Assembly: GCF_010730745.1 (NCBI RefSeq)
Contig: NZ_AP022615.1
Location: forward strand, 1,922,001 to 1,986,000
DNA length: 64,000 nt
Direction: 5' to 3'
Source: Mycobacterium heidelbergense
GTDB taxonomy: Bacteria; Actinomycetota; Actinomycetes; Mycobacteriales; Mycobacteriaceae
Each line of letters begins with the position of its first letter. The stretch's first letter is position 1. Both the position numbers and the translations under genes were made by a program. The notes under the pieces are model-generated. The model was not told the origin of the DNA and made no database searches. It worked only from the letters and a program-made list of their open reading frames with translations. Below, piece after piece: positions 15,809 to 23,371 of this stretch.

Positions 15809-17539
15809 GGTGGCCGGCCCGACTATGCCGGTCTGAACGATCTTGACGATCACGAACGCGGCGGCCACGACCAGGTAGCCGCGCAGGGTGAACAGCCCCG
15901 CCCGGCGGATCGGCGACATGGTGGGCCGGGGAAGCAGGGCGAGGTTCGGGGTCTGCCAGTTCGCCCGGTCCTGTTGGCGGACGGCATGCCGTTCGGCGCG
16001 CGTGAGCAACGGGGCGTCGTCGAGTTCGTCGATCTCCTGCGGGTCGAACCCGCCTCCGAGCGTCCGCACGGTGGCCTCCGCGTCGCGCCGGTCGCGATAC
16101 CGCCGGCCGGCGATGATCATGGTGGCCCCACCGACGATGCCGACGGCCGCGCCGACCGCGAGCCCGGCCTCGATCGTCCCGGTGGGCAGGCCGGGGAAGA
16201 AGGTGGTCGCGGTGAGCGCCAGCGACAGCAGCACCAGCGACCACACGATGGTCCAGGCAACGACGTTCTGCCGCACGGTGTTTACCCAGGGGCCGAGCAC
16301 CGCGCGGTCGTTGCAGAGCAGGACCAAGAACACGGTCGCCGAGGGCAGCAGGACACCGGCGAGCGCCTGCACGCCCTGGGTCACCAGGCCGAGGATGTGG
16401 TCGGGGCTGAACGCGACCGCGGCCGACACCGCGAGGAGCAACGCATAACCACCGTAGAACAGCGGTGCCTCGCCGAGCTTCCAGTGCAGCGAGTGCCGCC
16501 TGCCCATCGCGTCACCGACCGCGTACGTGGTGGCCAACCCGATGGCGTTGGCCCCGATCAGCGACGCGTCCAGCAGGATGATCGCGAACAGCACCCCGAC
16601 GGTGCCGCCCAGGTGCTTCGACAGGCCCGACGCGACCGCGCCGGCGTCGGTGAAGTTGCCGACGTCGGCGGTGCCGGCGAACCCGAACGCGGCCGCCGCC
16701 ATCAAAGCCGTCGCACCGACCATCACCACGACGATGCCGATGATCAAATCGGCTCGCGCGTAAGACATCCAGCGCGCCGTGATGCGCTTGTCCACCACGT
16801 TGGACTGCTGGAAGAACAACTGCCACGGCGCCACCGTGGTACCCACGATCGCGACAACCAACAGCAGCACGGTGGAGTTGAGCCCACCCGGGAACTGCGG
16901 CATCAGTCCGCCGGCGGTTTCCCTCAGGGTGGGGTGCACCAGGAGCGCCATCGGAATGATCAACACGTTAACCGCGATCAGCAGGAACATCAGCGCTTCC
17001 CAGCGGCGAAACGATCCGCCCGCCACCACGGCGAACAACAACACGGCGGCGGCCGGGATCGCGACGGTCCTGGGCCAGCCGAAGAACCCGAGCGCCATTG
17101 ACACACCGATGAATTCGGTGACGATCGTCAAGGCGTTGAGGATCAGCAGATCACCGACGCTGAAGGCGCCCCAGAACTTGCCGAACCGCTCGAAGATCAG
17201 CCGCGCGTGGCCGACCCGGGTGACCGCCCCCAGCCGCAGCACCATTTCCTGGTTCACGTACAGCACGGGGATCAGCATCGTCAGCGTCCACAGCAGGCCC
17301 ATCCCGTAGTTCTGCCCGGCCTGCGCGTAGGTCGCGACGCCGCCGGCGTCGTTGTCGCCCACCATCACGATCAGCCCGGGACCGGTGATGACCATCAGCG
17401 TCCGCAGCCGGCGCCAGCGGCCACTGAAGTCGCCGTACGCGCCCGTGCCGTCACGGCGGATCCGGCCGAACGCGCCGACGATGTCGCCGGTGTGCGCGGC
17501 GTCGGGGGCGCCGGGGGGCCGGGTGGAGATCGAAGTCAT
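15800..17539 (-). CDS. NRAMP-related divalent metal transporter, probable Mg2+ type
   Basis: 579-residue polytopic membrane protein with the LeuT-like NRAMP fold: about eleven membrane segments, a long charged loop (about 485-545) and a last hydrophobic segment. Residue 62 begins DNDAGG where classical Mn/Fe NRAMP proteins have DPGN in TM1. TM6 reads GTTVAPWQLFFQQ (about 233-245) in place of the Met-Pro-His motif. As I recall, loss of the TM6 Met and an altered TM1 mark the NRAMP-related magnesium transporters, some of which are under Mg2+ riboswitches in clostridia. Mg2+ import is therefore the preferred inference over Mn2+. A small gene starts 40 bases upstream of the TM protein's ATG, and a long leader precedes both. 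Confidence 0.85.
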   Translation of the reverse strand: MTSISTRPPGAPDAAHTGDIVGAFGRIRRDGTGAYGDFSGRWRRLRTLMVITGPGLIVMVGDNDAGGVATYAQAGQNYGMGLLWTLTMLIPVLYVNQEMVLRLGAVTRVGHARLIFERFGKFWGAFSVGDLLILNALTIVTEFIGVSMALGFFGWPRTVAIPAAAVLLFAVVAGGSFRRWEALMFLLIAVNVLIIPMALLVHPTLRETAGGLMPQFPGGLNSTVLLLVVAIVGTTVAPWQLFFQQSNVVDKRITARWMSYARADLIIGIVVVMVGATALMAAAAFGFAGTADVGNFTDAGAVASGLSKHLGGTVGVLFAIILLDASLIGANAIGLATTYAVGDAMGRRHSLHWKLGEAPLFYGGYALLLAVSAAVAFSPDHILGLVTQGVQALAGVLLPSATVFLVLLCNDRAVLGPWVNTVRQNVVAWTIVWSLVLLSLALTATTFFPGLPTGTIEAGLAVGAAVGIVGGATMIIAGRRYRDRRDAEATVRTLGGGFDPQEIDELDDAPLLTRAERHAVRQQDRANWQTPNLALLPRPTMSPIRRAGLFTLRGYLVVAAAFVIVKIVQTGIVGPATSF

Positions 17540-17579
17540 CGGATTCTCGCTGTCTCAACGGGTTCGGGCTTGGAACGAA

Positions 17580-17777
17580 TCACCGGCGGGTGTCCGCGCC
17601 GTCCGACGGATGCCCGCCGAGCGAGGCCGTGACCACCGCAACGGGCGTCCACGCGACGTACCGGTTGGCCCGTTCCTGCGGAGTCAGCCTGTACCGTGCG
17701 CACAACCTGGTCGCCAATAGCCGGCCGGCGCGCAGCATCGACGCACCGGAAAAGCGGTGGGTAACAACAAAAGCCAT
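17580..17777 (-). CDS. Small hypothetical protein upstream of the transporter, 65 aa
   Basis: Short open frame that begins MAFVVTHRFSGASMLRAG and ends 40 bases before the transporter start. It is basic (many Arg) with one mildly hydrophobic stretch (about 42-54) and no clear membrane segment. GGGAG lies six bases before the ATG, a good ribosome site. I do not recognise it. Its position between a long leader and a metal transporter would suit a small accessory or leader peptide. A leader peptide whose translation affects the downstream gene is one alternative; a chance frame is another. Confidence 0.5.
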   Translation of the reverse strand: MAFVVTHRFSGASMLRAGRLLATRLCARYRLTPQERANRYVAWTPVAVVTASLGGHPSDGADTRR

Positions 17778-18040
17778 GATCGTCTCCCGTCGGAGGTCCG
17801 ATCGACTCGCGGCATTCGGTGCGCACGCCTCGCGCGGCACCCGGGGGCCCGCGTACGGCGTTCAACGCGCAGGTCGGCGGGCGCCCGAGAAAGCTCAGGC
17901 GGTAAAAAGAGTGCCGGAACCGGATCGGGACAAGATGGATTTCGGATAGGGACTGTCGCCGGGACTCATCTCGCCCTCACCTCCTCACGGCCGGGGCACG
18001 CGCGGGTGCCGTCACATTCACCTGAACGGAAGAGGCACGA
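17778..18040 (-). promoter_or_regulatory. Long leader with competing hairpins ahead of the transporter operon
   Basis: About 260 bases with no convincing gene precede the small protein and transporter. Read on the minus strand, three short complementary segments occur in order: GTGCC (18038-18034), GGCAC (18010-18006) and GTGCC (17999-17995). The middle one can pair with either neighbour, so two mutually exclusive stem-loops are possible. The second extends to ACGGCAC...GTGCC...CCGT. Around the first lies TTCAGGTGAA, which can itself fold. I could not match it to the M-box, Mn (yybP-ykoY), cobalamin or ydaO consensus. It may be an uncharacterised regulatory RNA, or only GC-rich spacer. Confidence 0.35.
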
Positions 18041-18370
18041 ATGACCGGCGGCGGACCGCCGATCGCACCCCTCTCGTCGGAGCTTCGGCACTGCACGGCG
18101 TATCCGGAACTAACCGACGGTCGCGACCCGCTTCGCCCGGCTGCGCCGCGCTTGCGATCGCTCCTCGTTCCGGAAGCCACTTGGGCTCAACCCTTGGGTC
18201 CGGGAAGAGCTGTCCTGACCCGGGGCGTCTCTCGACGTTCGGGGTCAGTGGCCTGTATCCGTGCAGACGCCTCACCTACCGAGGTGCTTGCGAAACCATA
18301 GTTGCATTGGGGCCCGGGGCTCGTCAAACCCCCGGCGGCCCGCTCGCGCCGGAAGCCTACGCTCGAGGGC
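18041..18370. other. Gene-free stretch with a strong hairpin at 18215-18248
   Basis: No convincing gene is seen in these 330 bases upstream of the methyltransferase. Bases 18215-18248 form a stem of 15 positions with one mismatch and two G-T pairs around a TCTC loop (CTGACCC at one foot, GGGTCAG at the other). A second smaller stem, CACCT/AGGTG, lies just downstream at about 18273-18287. Neither is followed by a T-run. They could be an attenuator or leader structure for the methyltransferase, or the end of a transcript. Confidence 0.4.
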
Positions 18371-19030
18371 ATGGCCAATACCCTGCAGGACCCCAAAGTC
18401 GCGGCGGCGCTCGACCGGATGTACGCCGAGGCGAAGAACCAGATGCCGCGATTACGCGAGAGGCACGGCGATTTCGAACGGCCGATGAGCGCGCGGGAGC
18501 GCGCCGACGCGATGAGCGAGTTCTACATCCCGGTGACGCCCGAAGCCGGCCGCCTGCTGTACGCGCTGGTGCGGGCGACCCGTCCGGCGACGATCGTCGA
18601 ATTCGGCATGTCTTTCGGCATCTCCGCCGTCCATCTGGCGTCGGCGGTGCGCGACAACGGCGGCGGCCGGGTGGTGACCACCGAGCTCAACGCCACCAAG
18701 GTCGCCGCCGCGAAAAGGACGTTCACCGACACCGGTTTGGATGACCTGATCACCATTCTCGAGGGAGACGCGCTGATCACGCTGGCGGAGCTCGACGGCC
18801 CCGTCGATTTCGTCCTGCTCGACGGCTGGAAGGATCTCTATCTGCCGGTGATCAAGCTGCTCGAACCGCGCTTCAAGGCAGGCGTGTTGGTCGTCGCCGA
18901 CAACGCCAGCGCCGCGGACACCCAGCCGTATCTCGACCGGGTGCGCAACCCCGACAACGGCTACGTGAGCTTCAACTTCCACGTCCGAGACAGCGACAGC
19001 ATGGAAATCAGCTGCCGCACAGGCGACTGA
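18371..19030 (+). CDS. Class I SAM-dependent O-methyltransferase
   Basis: 219-residue methyltransferase of the caffeoyl-CoA/catechol O-methyltransferase type. SAM motif I is IVEFGMSFGISAVHLA (about residues 77-92), followed by the acidic TTELNA segment. The metal/SAM stretch DFVLLDGWKDLY and the later ADNA residue pattern match the family. The acceptor is unknown, probably a small phenol or hydroxylated compound in the cytoplasm. The start at 18371 is preceded by GAGGG; the in-frame ATG at 18302 would add a Pro/Arg-rich tail that is unlike the family. Its stop lies only three bases from the end of the convergent acyltransferase gene. Confidence 0.87.
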   Translation: MANTLQDPKVAAALDRMYAEAKNQMPRLRERHGDFERPMSARERADAMSEFYIPVTPEAGRLLYALVRATRPATIVEFGMSFGISAVHLASAVRDNGGGRVVTTELNATKVAAAKRTFTDTGLDDLITILEGDALITLAELDGPVDFVLLDGWKDLYLPVIKLLEPRFKAGVLVVADNASAADTQPYLDRVRNPDNGYVSFNFHVRDSDSMEISCRTGD

Positions 19031-19033
19031 AGG

Positions 19034-21034
19034 CTATCTCAGGGACTCCTCGAGCCACGGTGTCAGCCACCTCACCCCTTCCGGGGTGAGGTGGACGCCG
19101 TCGCTGCGCACCTTGATGCCGTCGACCTTGACGGTGTAAACGCCGTCCGGGCATAGCTTTTTGTTCAGGTCCAGGATCGCGACATTCGGGTGCTGGGCAA
19201 CCGTCTTGCGCAACATGGTGTTCCAGAGGTTGACCCGATCGGGTTGGTCCTCCGGATACAGGCGACCGTCCGGCTTCTCCCCGCCCCGGCTGTAGGGCAC
19301 GGTGGCCACCACCACCCGAACGCCGGTGGAGCCCAAGATGTTCAGCGCTCGCTGCAACTCCCCGTTCAGGTACGCGTCGAAGGTCGGATCGCCGATATGG
19401 GTCCACTGGCCCTCGTTGACGCGATCGACGGTCTCCCACCGCCCGATGACCAGCAGCGCGACGTCCGGGCGGTCCTGGCCGACCTGCGTCGACCATCTGA
19501 TCGGCCAACCGTCGCATTCCGGTCTCTGCTCGAGGGTTTGGCCGATATACCGATACGGCGTGCCGCGCACCAGGCTGCACCCGATGACCGTGTGGTCCAG
19601 GAACGCGAATCCGGGCGTCGGCGGCAGGTAGTGCATCCAGGTCCACCCGATCGAATCCCCGAACACCGAAACGGTAAAGGGCCGGTTGGGATCGCGAGGT
19701 CCCGAATGGCTCCCGGCCGGCGGCGACGGGGAGACCGCGGCGACCGCCGAGACACCCGGGGGCAGGCCGGGCTCGCGCAAGCCGGGCCCGGTTCCCACCG
19801 GAACCACCAGCAATGTCACGGCGGCCGCGCTGGCCACGGTGGCCGCCGCCAGCGGCAGCAACGGCACCCGCGCCGGCCGCCAGCGCCGGATGGGTTGCTC
19901 GATCAGCCACCACGAGGCGGCGGCCACCGCCACCGTGGCGCCGCACCGGGCGGCGAACAGCGGCAGCCCGGACCATCCGGTGCGTTCGCCGTTGAGGGCC
20001 AGGAAGATCGGCCAGTGCCACAGGTAGATGCCGTAGGAAATGGTGCCCAGCCACACCAACGGGGGCAGGGCCAGGACGCGGGCGACCGCCCCGCGCTGCT
20101 CCATCGCCACGGGCGCGATCACGACGACGGACGCGATCGCGACGCCGATCAGCAGGCCGTGGCGGAACTCGCGCGCACCGCCCGTCGCGTAGTGGGTCGC
20201 CGCCGCCAGCCCCGCCAGGCCGAGGAGCGGCAGGACGCGGGCGGCCCGCCGTCCCCAGCGGCTCCCGATCATGCACCAGCCGCGGTTCAGCGACGGCCAA
20301 TCCCGCACCAGCAGGGCCGCCGCCGCGGCGCCGGTCAACAGCGCCTGCGCCCGGGTGTCGGTGCCGAAATAGATCCGGTCCCGCGTGGTGTCGGAGGCGA
20401 GAACCATCGCGGCGACGGCGGAGGCCAGCGCGCCCACGGTGGCGATCACAAACGTGGCGAACCGCACCCCGCCCACGGTGGCCCGCCCGAAGTAGCGCCT
20501 GGCCCGTGCGGCCAACAGCAGGGTCACCGCGATCAGCAGCACCGGCCAGACGAAGTAGTACTGTTCCTCCACCCCGAGCGACCAGGTGTGCTGCAGCGGC
20601 GACGGTGGCGCGCCCTGGGTGAAATAGTCGGTCTTTTGGGCCACGAACCGCCAGTTCGCCACCCACAGGAACGCCGCGATCGCGTCGTTCCGTAGCCCGG
20701 TGAGGGCCTGGCTGGGAAGGAGTTCCCGCGCGGCGGCCACGGTGAGCACCATCAACACCAGCGCGGGCAGCAGCCGTCGCGCCCGCCGGATCCAAAAGCC
20801 GGTCAGCTCAATGCGACCGGTGCGCCGCAGCTCGTCCAGCAGGAGCGAGGTGATCAGGAAGCCGCTGAGCACGAAGAAGACATCGACGCCGATGAAGCCG
20901 CCGCCCACGCCGGGGATGCCGCCATGCCCGACGAGCACCAGCGCAACCGCCACCGCGCGAAGCCCGTCCAGCGCCGGGATGCCGCCGCGGCGCTCCGGTT
21001 GGTCCCAAATCGCCAGCCGGCCGGCGCGGCGCAC
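19034..21034 (-). CDS. Acyltransferase-3/SGNH membrane protein (OatA-like, Rv0111 type)
   Basis: 666-residue membrane acyltransferase. The N-terminal part (about 20-390) has ten or so membrane segments and the acyltransferase-3 signatures IPALDGLRAVAVALVLVGH and FWIRRARRLLPAL. The C-terminal part (about 430-666) is an extracytoplasmic SGNH esterase-like domain with FGDSIGWT (Ser nucleophile) and DGVHLTPEG (Asp and His). Such proteins move acetyl or other acyl groups from inside to cell-wall or glycolipid acceptors outside. The match in type and size to Rv0111 (685 residues) and its neighbours is good; the acceptor is unknown. Start is GTG at 21034; no strong ribosome site is visible, so the exact start is uncertain. 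Confidence 0.88.
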   Translation of the reverse strand: MRRAGRLAIWDQPERRGGIPALDGLRAVAVALVLVGHGGIPGVGGGFIGVDVFFVLSGFLITSLLLDELRRTGRIELTGFWIRRARRLLPALVLMVLTVAAARELLPSQALTGLRNDAIAAFLWVANWRFVAQKTDYFTQGAPPSPLQHTWSLGVEEQYYFVWPVLLIAVTLLLAARARRYFGRATVGGVRFATFVIATVGALASAVAAMVLASDTTRDRIYFGTDTRAQALLTGAAAAALLVRDWPSLNRGWCMIGSRWGRRAARVLPLLGLAGLAAATHYATGGAREFRHGLLIGVAIASVVVIAPVAMEQRGAVARVLALPPLVWLGTISYGIYLWHWPIFLALNGERTGWSGLPLFAARCGATVAVAAASWWLIEQPIRRWRPARVPLLPLAAATVASAAAVTLLVVPVGTGPGLREPGLPPGVSAVAAVSPSPPAGSHSGPRDPNRPFTVSVFGDSIGWTWMHYLPPTPGFAFLDHTVIGCSLVRGTPYRYIGQTLEQRPECDGWPIRWSTQVGQDRPDVALLVIGRWETVDRVNEGQWTHIGDPTFDAYLNGELQRALNILGSTGVRVVVATVPYSRGGEKPDGRLYPEDQPDRVNLWNTMLRKTVAQHPNVAILDLNKKLCPDGVYTVKVDGIKVRSDGVHLTPEGVRWLTPWLEESLR

Positions 21035-21276
21035 CGGTGCGACCCATCGGGGCCGTCGAGCCGAACGTGCCGGTGCGGGGTGTGTCCCGCCCGGCTCAGT
21101 GCTCGCTGTTAGCGCGCCCTGACCACCATGTCGCCCGGCGCCGTGGTTGCTGCCGATACGTCGCTGCCCCTCCTCTTGATCGAAGCAAGCTTAGAGGCGG
21201 CGCGCCCGGATGCGGGCGAAGACACGCGAAGACCCACAACGGTTTTCCCCTGGCGAGGGGGTTCCGGTTCCGGGCG

Positions 21277-22449
21277 CTATGCCGATCCGGCCGGGTTGGC
21301 GTCGGCGGGGGTCAGGCCCAGTTCGTCGAGCACCCCTGCGGTGTCGGCGCCCAGCTCCGGGGCGGGACCGGCGACGCGGCCCGGTGTCCGGGAGAACCAG
21401 GTCGGCACGCCCGGGAACCGCACCGGGCCGTGGGGGGTGTCCACCGTCTCGAAAAAGCCGACGGCGTTCAGATGATCGTCGTCGAACAGCGTCGCCGGGC
21501 TGGACAGCGAGGCGGCGGGTATCTCCAGTTCGCGGAACAGGTCGAGCCATTCCCGGGTCGTTCGCTGCGCCAGCGTCTCGGCCAGCAGCGCGTACACCGC
21601 GTCTATCCGGCGCGCCCGCCGCTCGAGCGTGGCGTACAGGTCGCTGGCCCACGGGGGCCGCACGGCGTCCATGAACGCGGCCCAATGCTTGTCGTTGTAG
21701 ATCAGCGCGGCGACGTAGCCATCGCTGGTGCGGTACGGCCGACGGTTGGGGGCCACGGTGCGCGGGTACACCGCGGGGCCCAGCGGCGGATCGAACATGG
21801 CGCCGTTGGCGTGTTCGACCAGCATGAACGAGGCCATCGTCTCGAACATGCCGACCTCCACCTCCTGGCCTTCGCCGGTGCGCTCGCGGTGGAACAACGC
21901 CATCATGGTGGCGTAGAGCGCGGTGAGGCCGGCGACCTTGTCGGCCAGTATCGTCCCCACGTACTGGGGCTCGCCGGTCAGCTGTTCCTGCACGTACGGC
22001 AGCCCGCAGGCGGCCTGGATGGTGTCGTCGTAGGCGGGCAGGTCGCCGTTTGGTCCGCGCCGGCTATACCCGTAGCAGTTGGTGTAGACGACGGCGGGGT
22101 TGATCGCCGCCACCTCGTCGTAGCCGAATCCAAGCCGCGCCACCGCCTTCGCCCGCATCGAGTGGATGAAGACGTCGGCCTCTTCGATCAGCGCCCGCAG
22201 CGCGGACTTGCCCGGCTCGGATTGTAGGTCGAGGACGATGCCGCGCTTGCCGCGGTTGACGTTGACGAAGACGCCGCCCATGCCCCGGACCGGCCCGACC
22301 GAGATGTACCGGGTGTCATCGCCCTGCGGGGGCTCGACCTTGATCACGTCGGCGCCCATGTCCGCCATGATCTGGGTGCAGTACGGTCCCATCACCATCG
22401 CGGTGAGGTCGACGACGCGCACGCCGGCCAGAGGGCCCGGGCTAGCCAT
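21277..22449 (-). CDS. Family III CoA-transferase (CaiB/BaiF type)
   Basis: 390-residue class III CoA-transferase that moves CoA between carboxylic acids. The N-terminus LAGVRVVDLTAMVMGPYCTQ and the following ADMGADVIKVEPP are hallmarks of the family. The catalytic Asp is expected in ILADKVAGLTALYA. GGGAGGG precedes the ATG at 22449. Its first eight bases overlap the end of the SDR gene, so the two are translationally coupled. It is the last gene of the oxidative operon starting at 28679. There it may activate or recycle the acid produced by the monooxygenases and hydrolase; the actual CoA donor and acceptor are unknown. Confidence 0.88.
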   Translation of the reverse strand: MASPGPLAGVRVVDLTAMVMGPYCTQIMADMGADVIKVEPPQGDDTRYISVGPVRGMGGVFVNVNRGKRGIVLDLQSEPGKSALRALIEEADVFIHSMRAKAVARLGFGYDEVAAINPAVVYTNCYGYSRRGPNGDLPAYDDTIQAACGLPYVQEQLTGEPQYVGTILADKVAGLTALYATMMALFHRERTGEGQEVEVGMFETMASFMLVEHANGAMFDPPLGPAVYPRTVAPNRRPYRTSDGYVAALIYNDKHWAAFMDAVRPPWASDLYATLERRARRIDAVYALLAETLAQRTTREWLDLFRELEIPAASLSSPATLFDDDHLNAVGFFETVDTPHGPVRFPGVPTWFSRTPGRVAGPAPELGADTAGVLDELGLTPADANPAGSA

Positions 22450-23371
22450 GGTGTGCGCCCTCCCGGCTTGCGGCGATCTCGAAGCTGTAGCGGACGTGGT
22501 CCGCATGACCGTCGGGGACGACGGGAAAGATCAGCGGCGCAGCGGAATAGCGAATGGCGTCGATCTGCTCCGCCACGTCCTCGATGGACCACGACGGGCG
22601 GTGCACGCCGGGCGTTTCGGCGACCGCGACCCGGGCCACCCGGCCGGCAATGGCGATCAGCATCTCGCCGGTCACCGGGCAGGCCTCGTGGGCCAGCAGG
22701 CCGACGACGGGCGCCACCAGCTCGGCACCCATCGGGGGATACGCCGAAATGTCCAGGCCCTCAGCCATTCTCGTCACCGCCGACGGGACGATGACGTTGC
22801 AGAGCACGCCGTCCGCGGCGCCTTCGAGCGCGACGACGTTGGACAGGCCCATCAGGCCCGCCTTGGCGGCGGCGTAGCCTGCGACACCATGGTTGCCGTA
22901 CAGGCCGCCGATCGACGAGGTCAACACGACGCGGCCGTAGTGCGCGTCGCACATGAGCGGGAACGCGGGGCGCACCACGTGGAAGGCGCCCCGCAGGTGG
23001 ACGTCGACGACGGTGTCGAAGTCCTGGTAGCTCATCTCCCGCAAGGATCCGCGCCGCACGTTGCCGGCGTTGTGGATGAGGATGTCGATCCGCCCGTAGC
23101 GATCCAGCGCCGCACCGATGATGGCCTGGCCGCCCTCGGGTGTCGCGACCGACTCGACGCAGGCGACCGCGTCGCCGCCCGCCGCCCTGATCTCGGCCGC
23201 CACTCGTTGCGCGGGAGCGGGATCCGTGCCGGCCCCGGTGAGGGCGCCGCCGGTGTCGTTGACGACCACCTTGGCGCCGCGGGAGGCCAACAGCAGCGCG
23301 TACTCGCGTCCCAGCCCGCGCCCGGCGCCGGTGACCACGGCCACCCGGTCGTCGAATCTCAGTTCGGCCAT
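22442..23371 (-). CDS. SDR oxidoreductase, peroxisomal MFE-2-like type
   Basis: 309-residue short-chain dehydrogenase. It has the cofactor motif TGAGRGLGREYALLLASRGA, the NAG motif in LIHNAGNVRRG, the active-site Ser in VLTSSIGGLYG and YAAAKAG. The sequence pattern, with NDTGG after the second strand, is that of the 3-hydroxyacyl-CoA or 17-beta-hydroxysteroid dehydrogenase group related to multifunctional enzyme 2. NAD is the likely cofactor. The ATG at 23371 shares its A with the TGA of the BVMO gene (TGATG), so it is translated by coupling. The C-terminal extension (about 245-309) is longer than in minimal SDRs. Confidence 0.88.
   Translation of the reverse strand: MAELRFDDRVAVVTGAGRGLGREYALLLASRGAKVVVNDTGGALTGAGTDPAPAQRVAAEIRAAGGDAVACVESVATPEGGQAIIGAALDRYGRIDILIHNAGNVRRGSLREMSYQDFDTVVDVHLRGAFHVVRPAFPLMCDAHYGRVVLTSSIGGLYGNHGVAGYAAAKAGLMGLSNVVALEGAADGVLCNVIVPSAVTRMAEGLDISAYPPMGAELVAPVVGLLAHEACPVTGEMLIAIAGRVARVAVAETPGVHRPSWSIEDVAEQIDAIRYSAAPLIFPVVPDGHADHVRYSFEIAASREGAHHG

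Noticed and set aside
17778..18040. M-box, cobalamin, Mn or ydaO riboswitch ahead of the transporter
   Set aside because: GGTGAAT and ACAGTCCC recall some consensus pieces, but the conserved blocks in the right order are missing. It was kept only as an unassigned leader.
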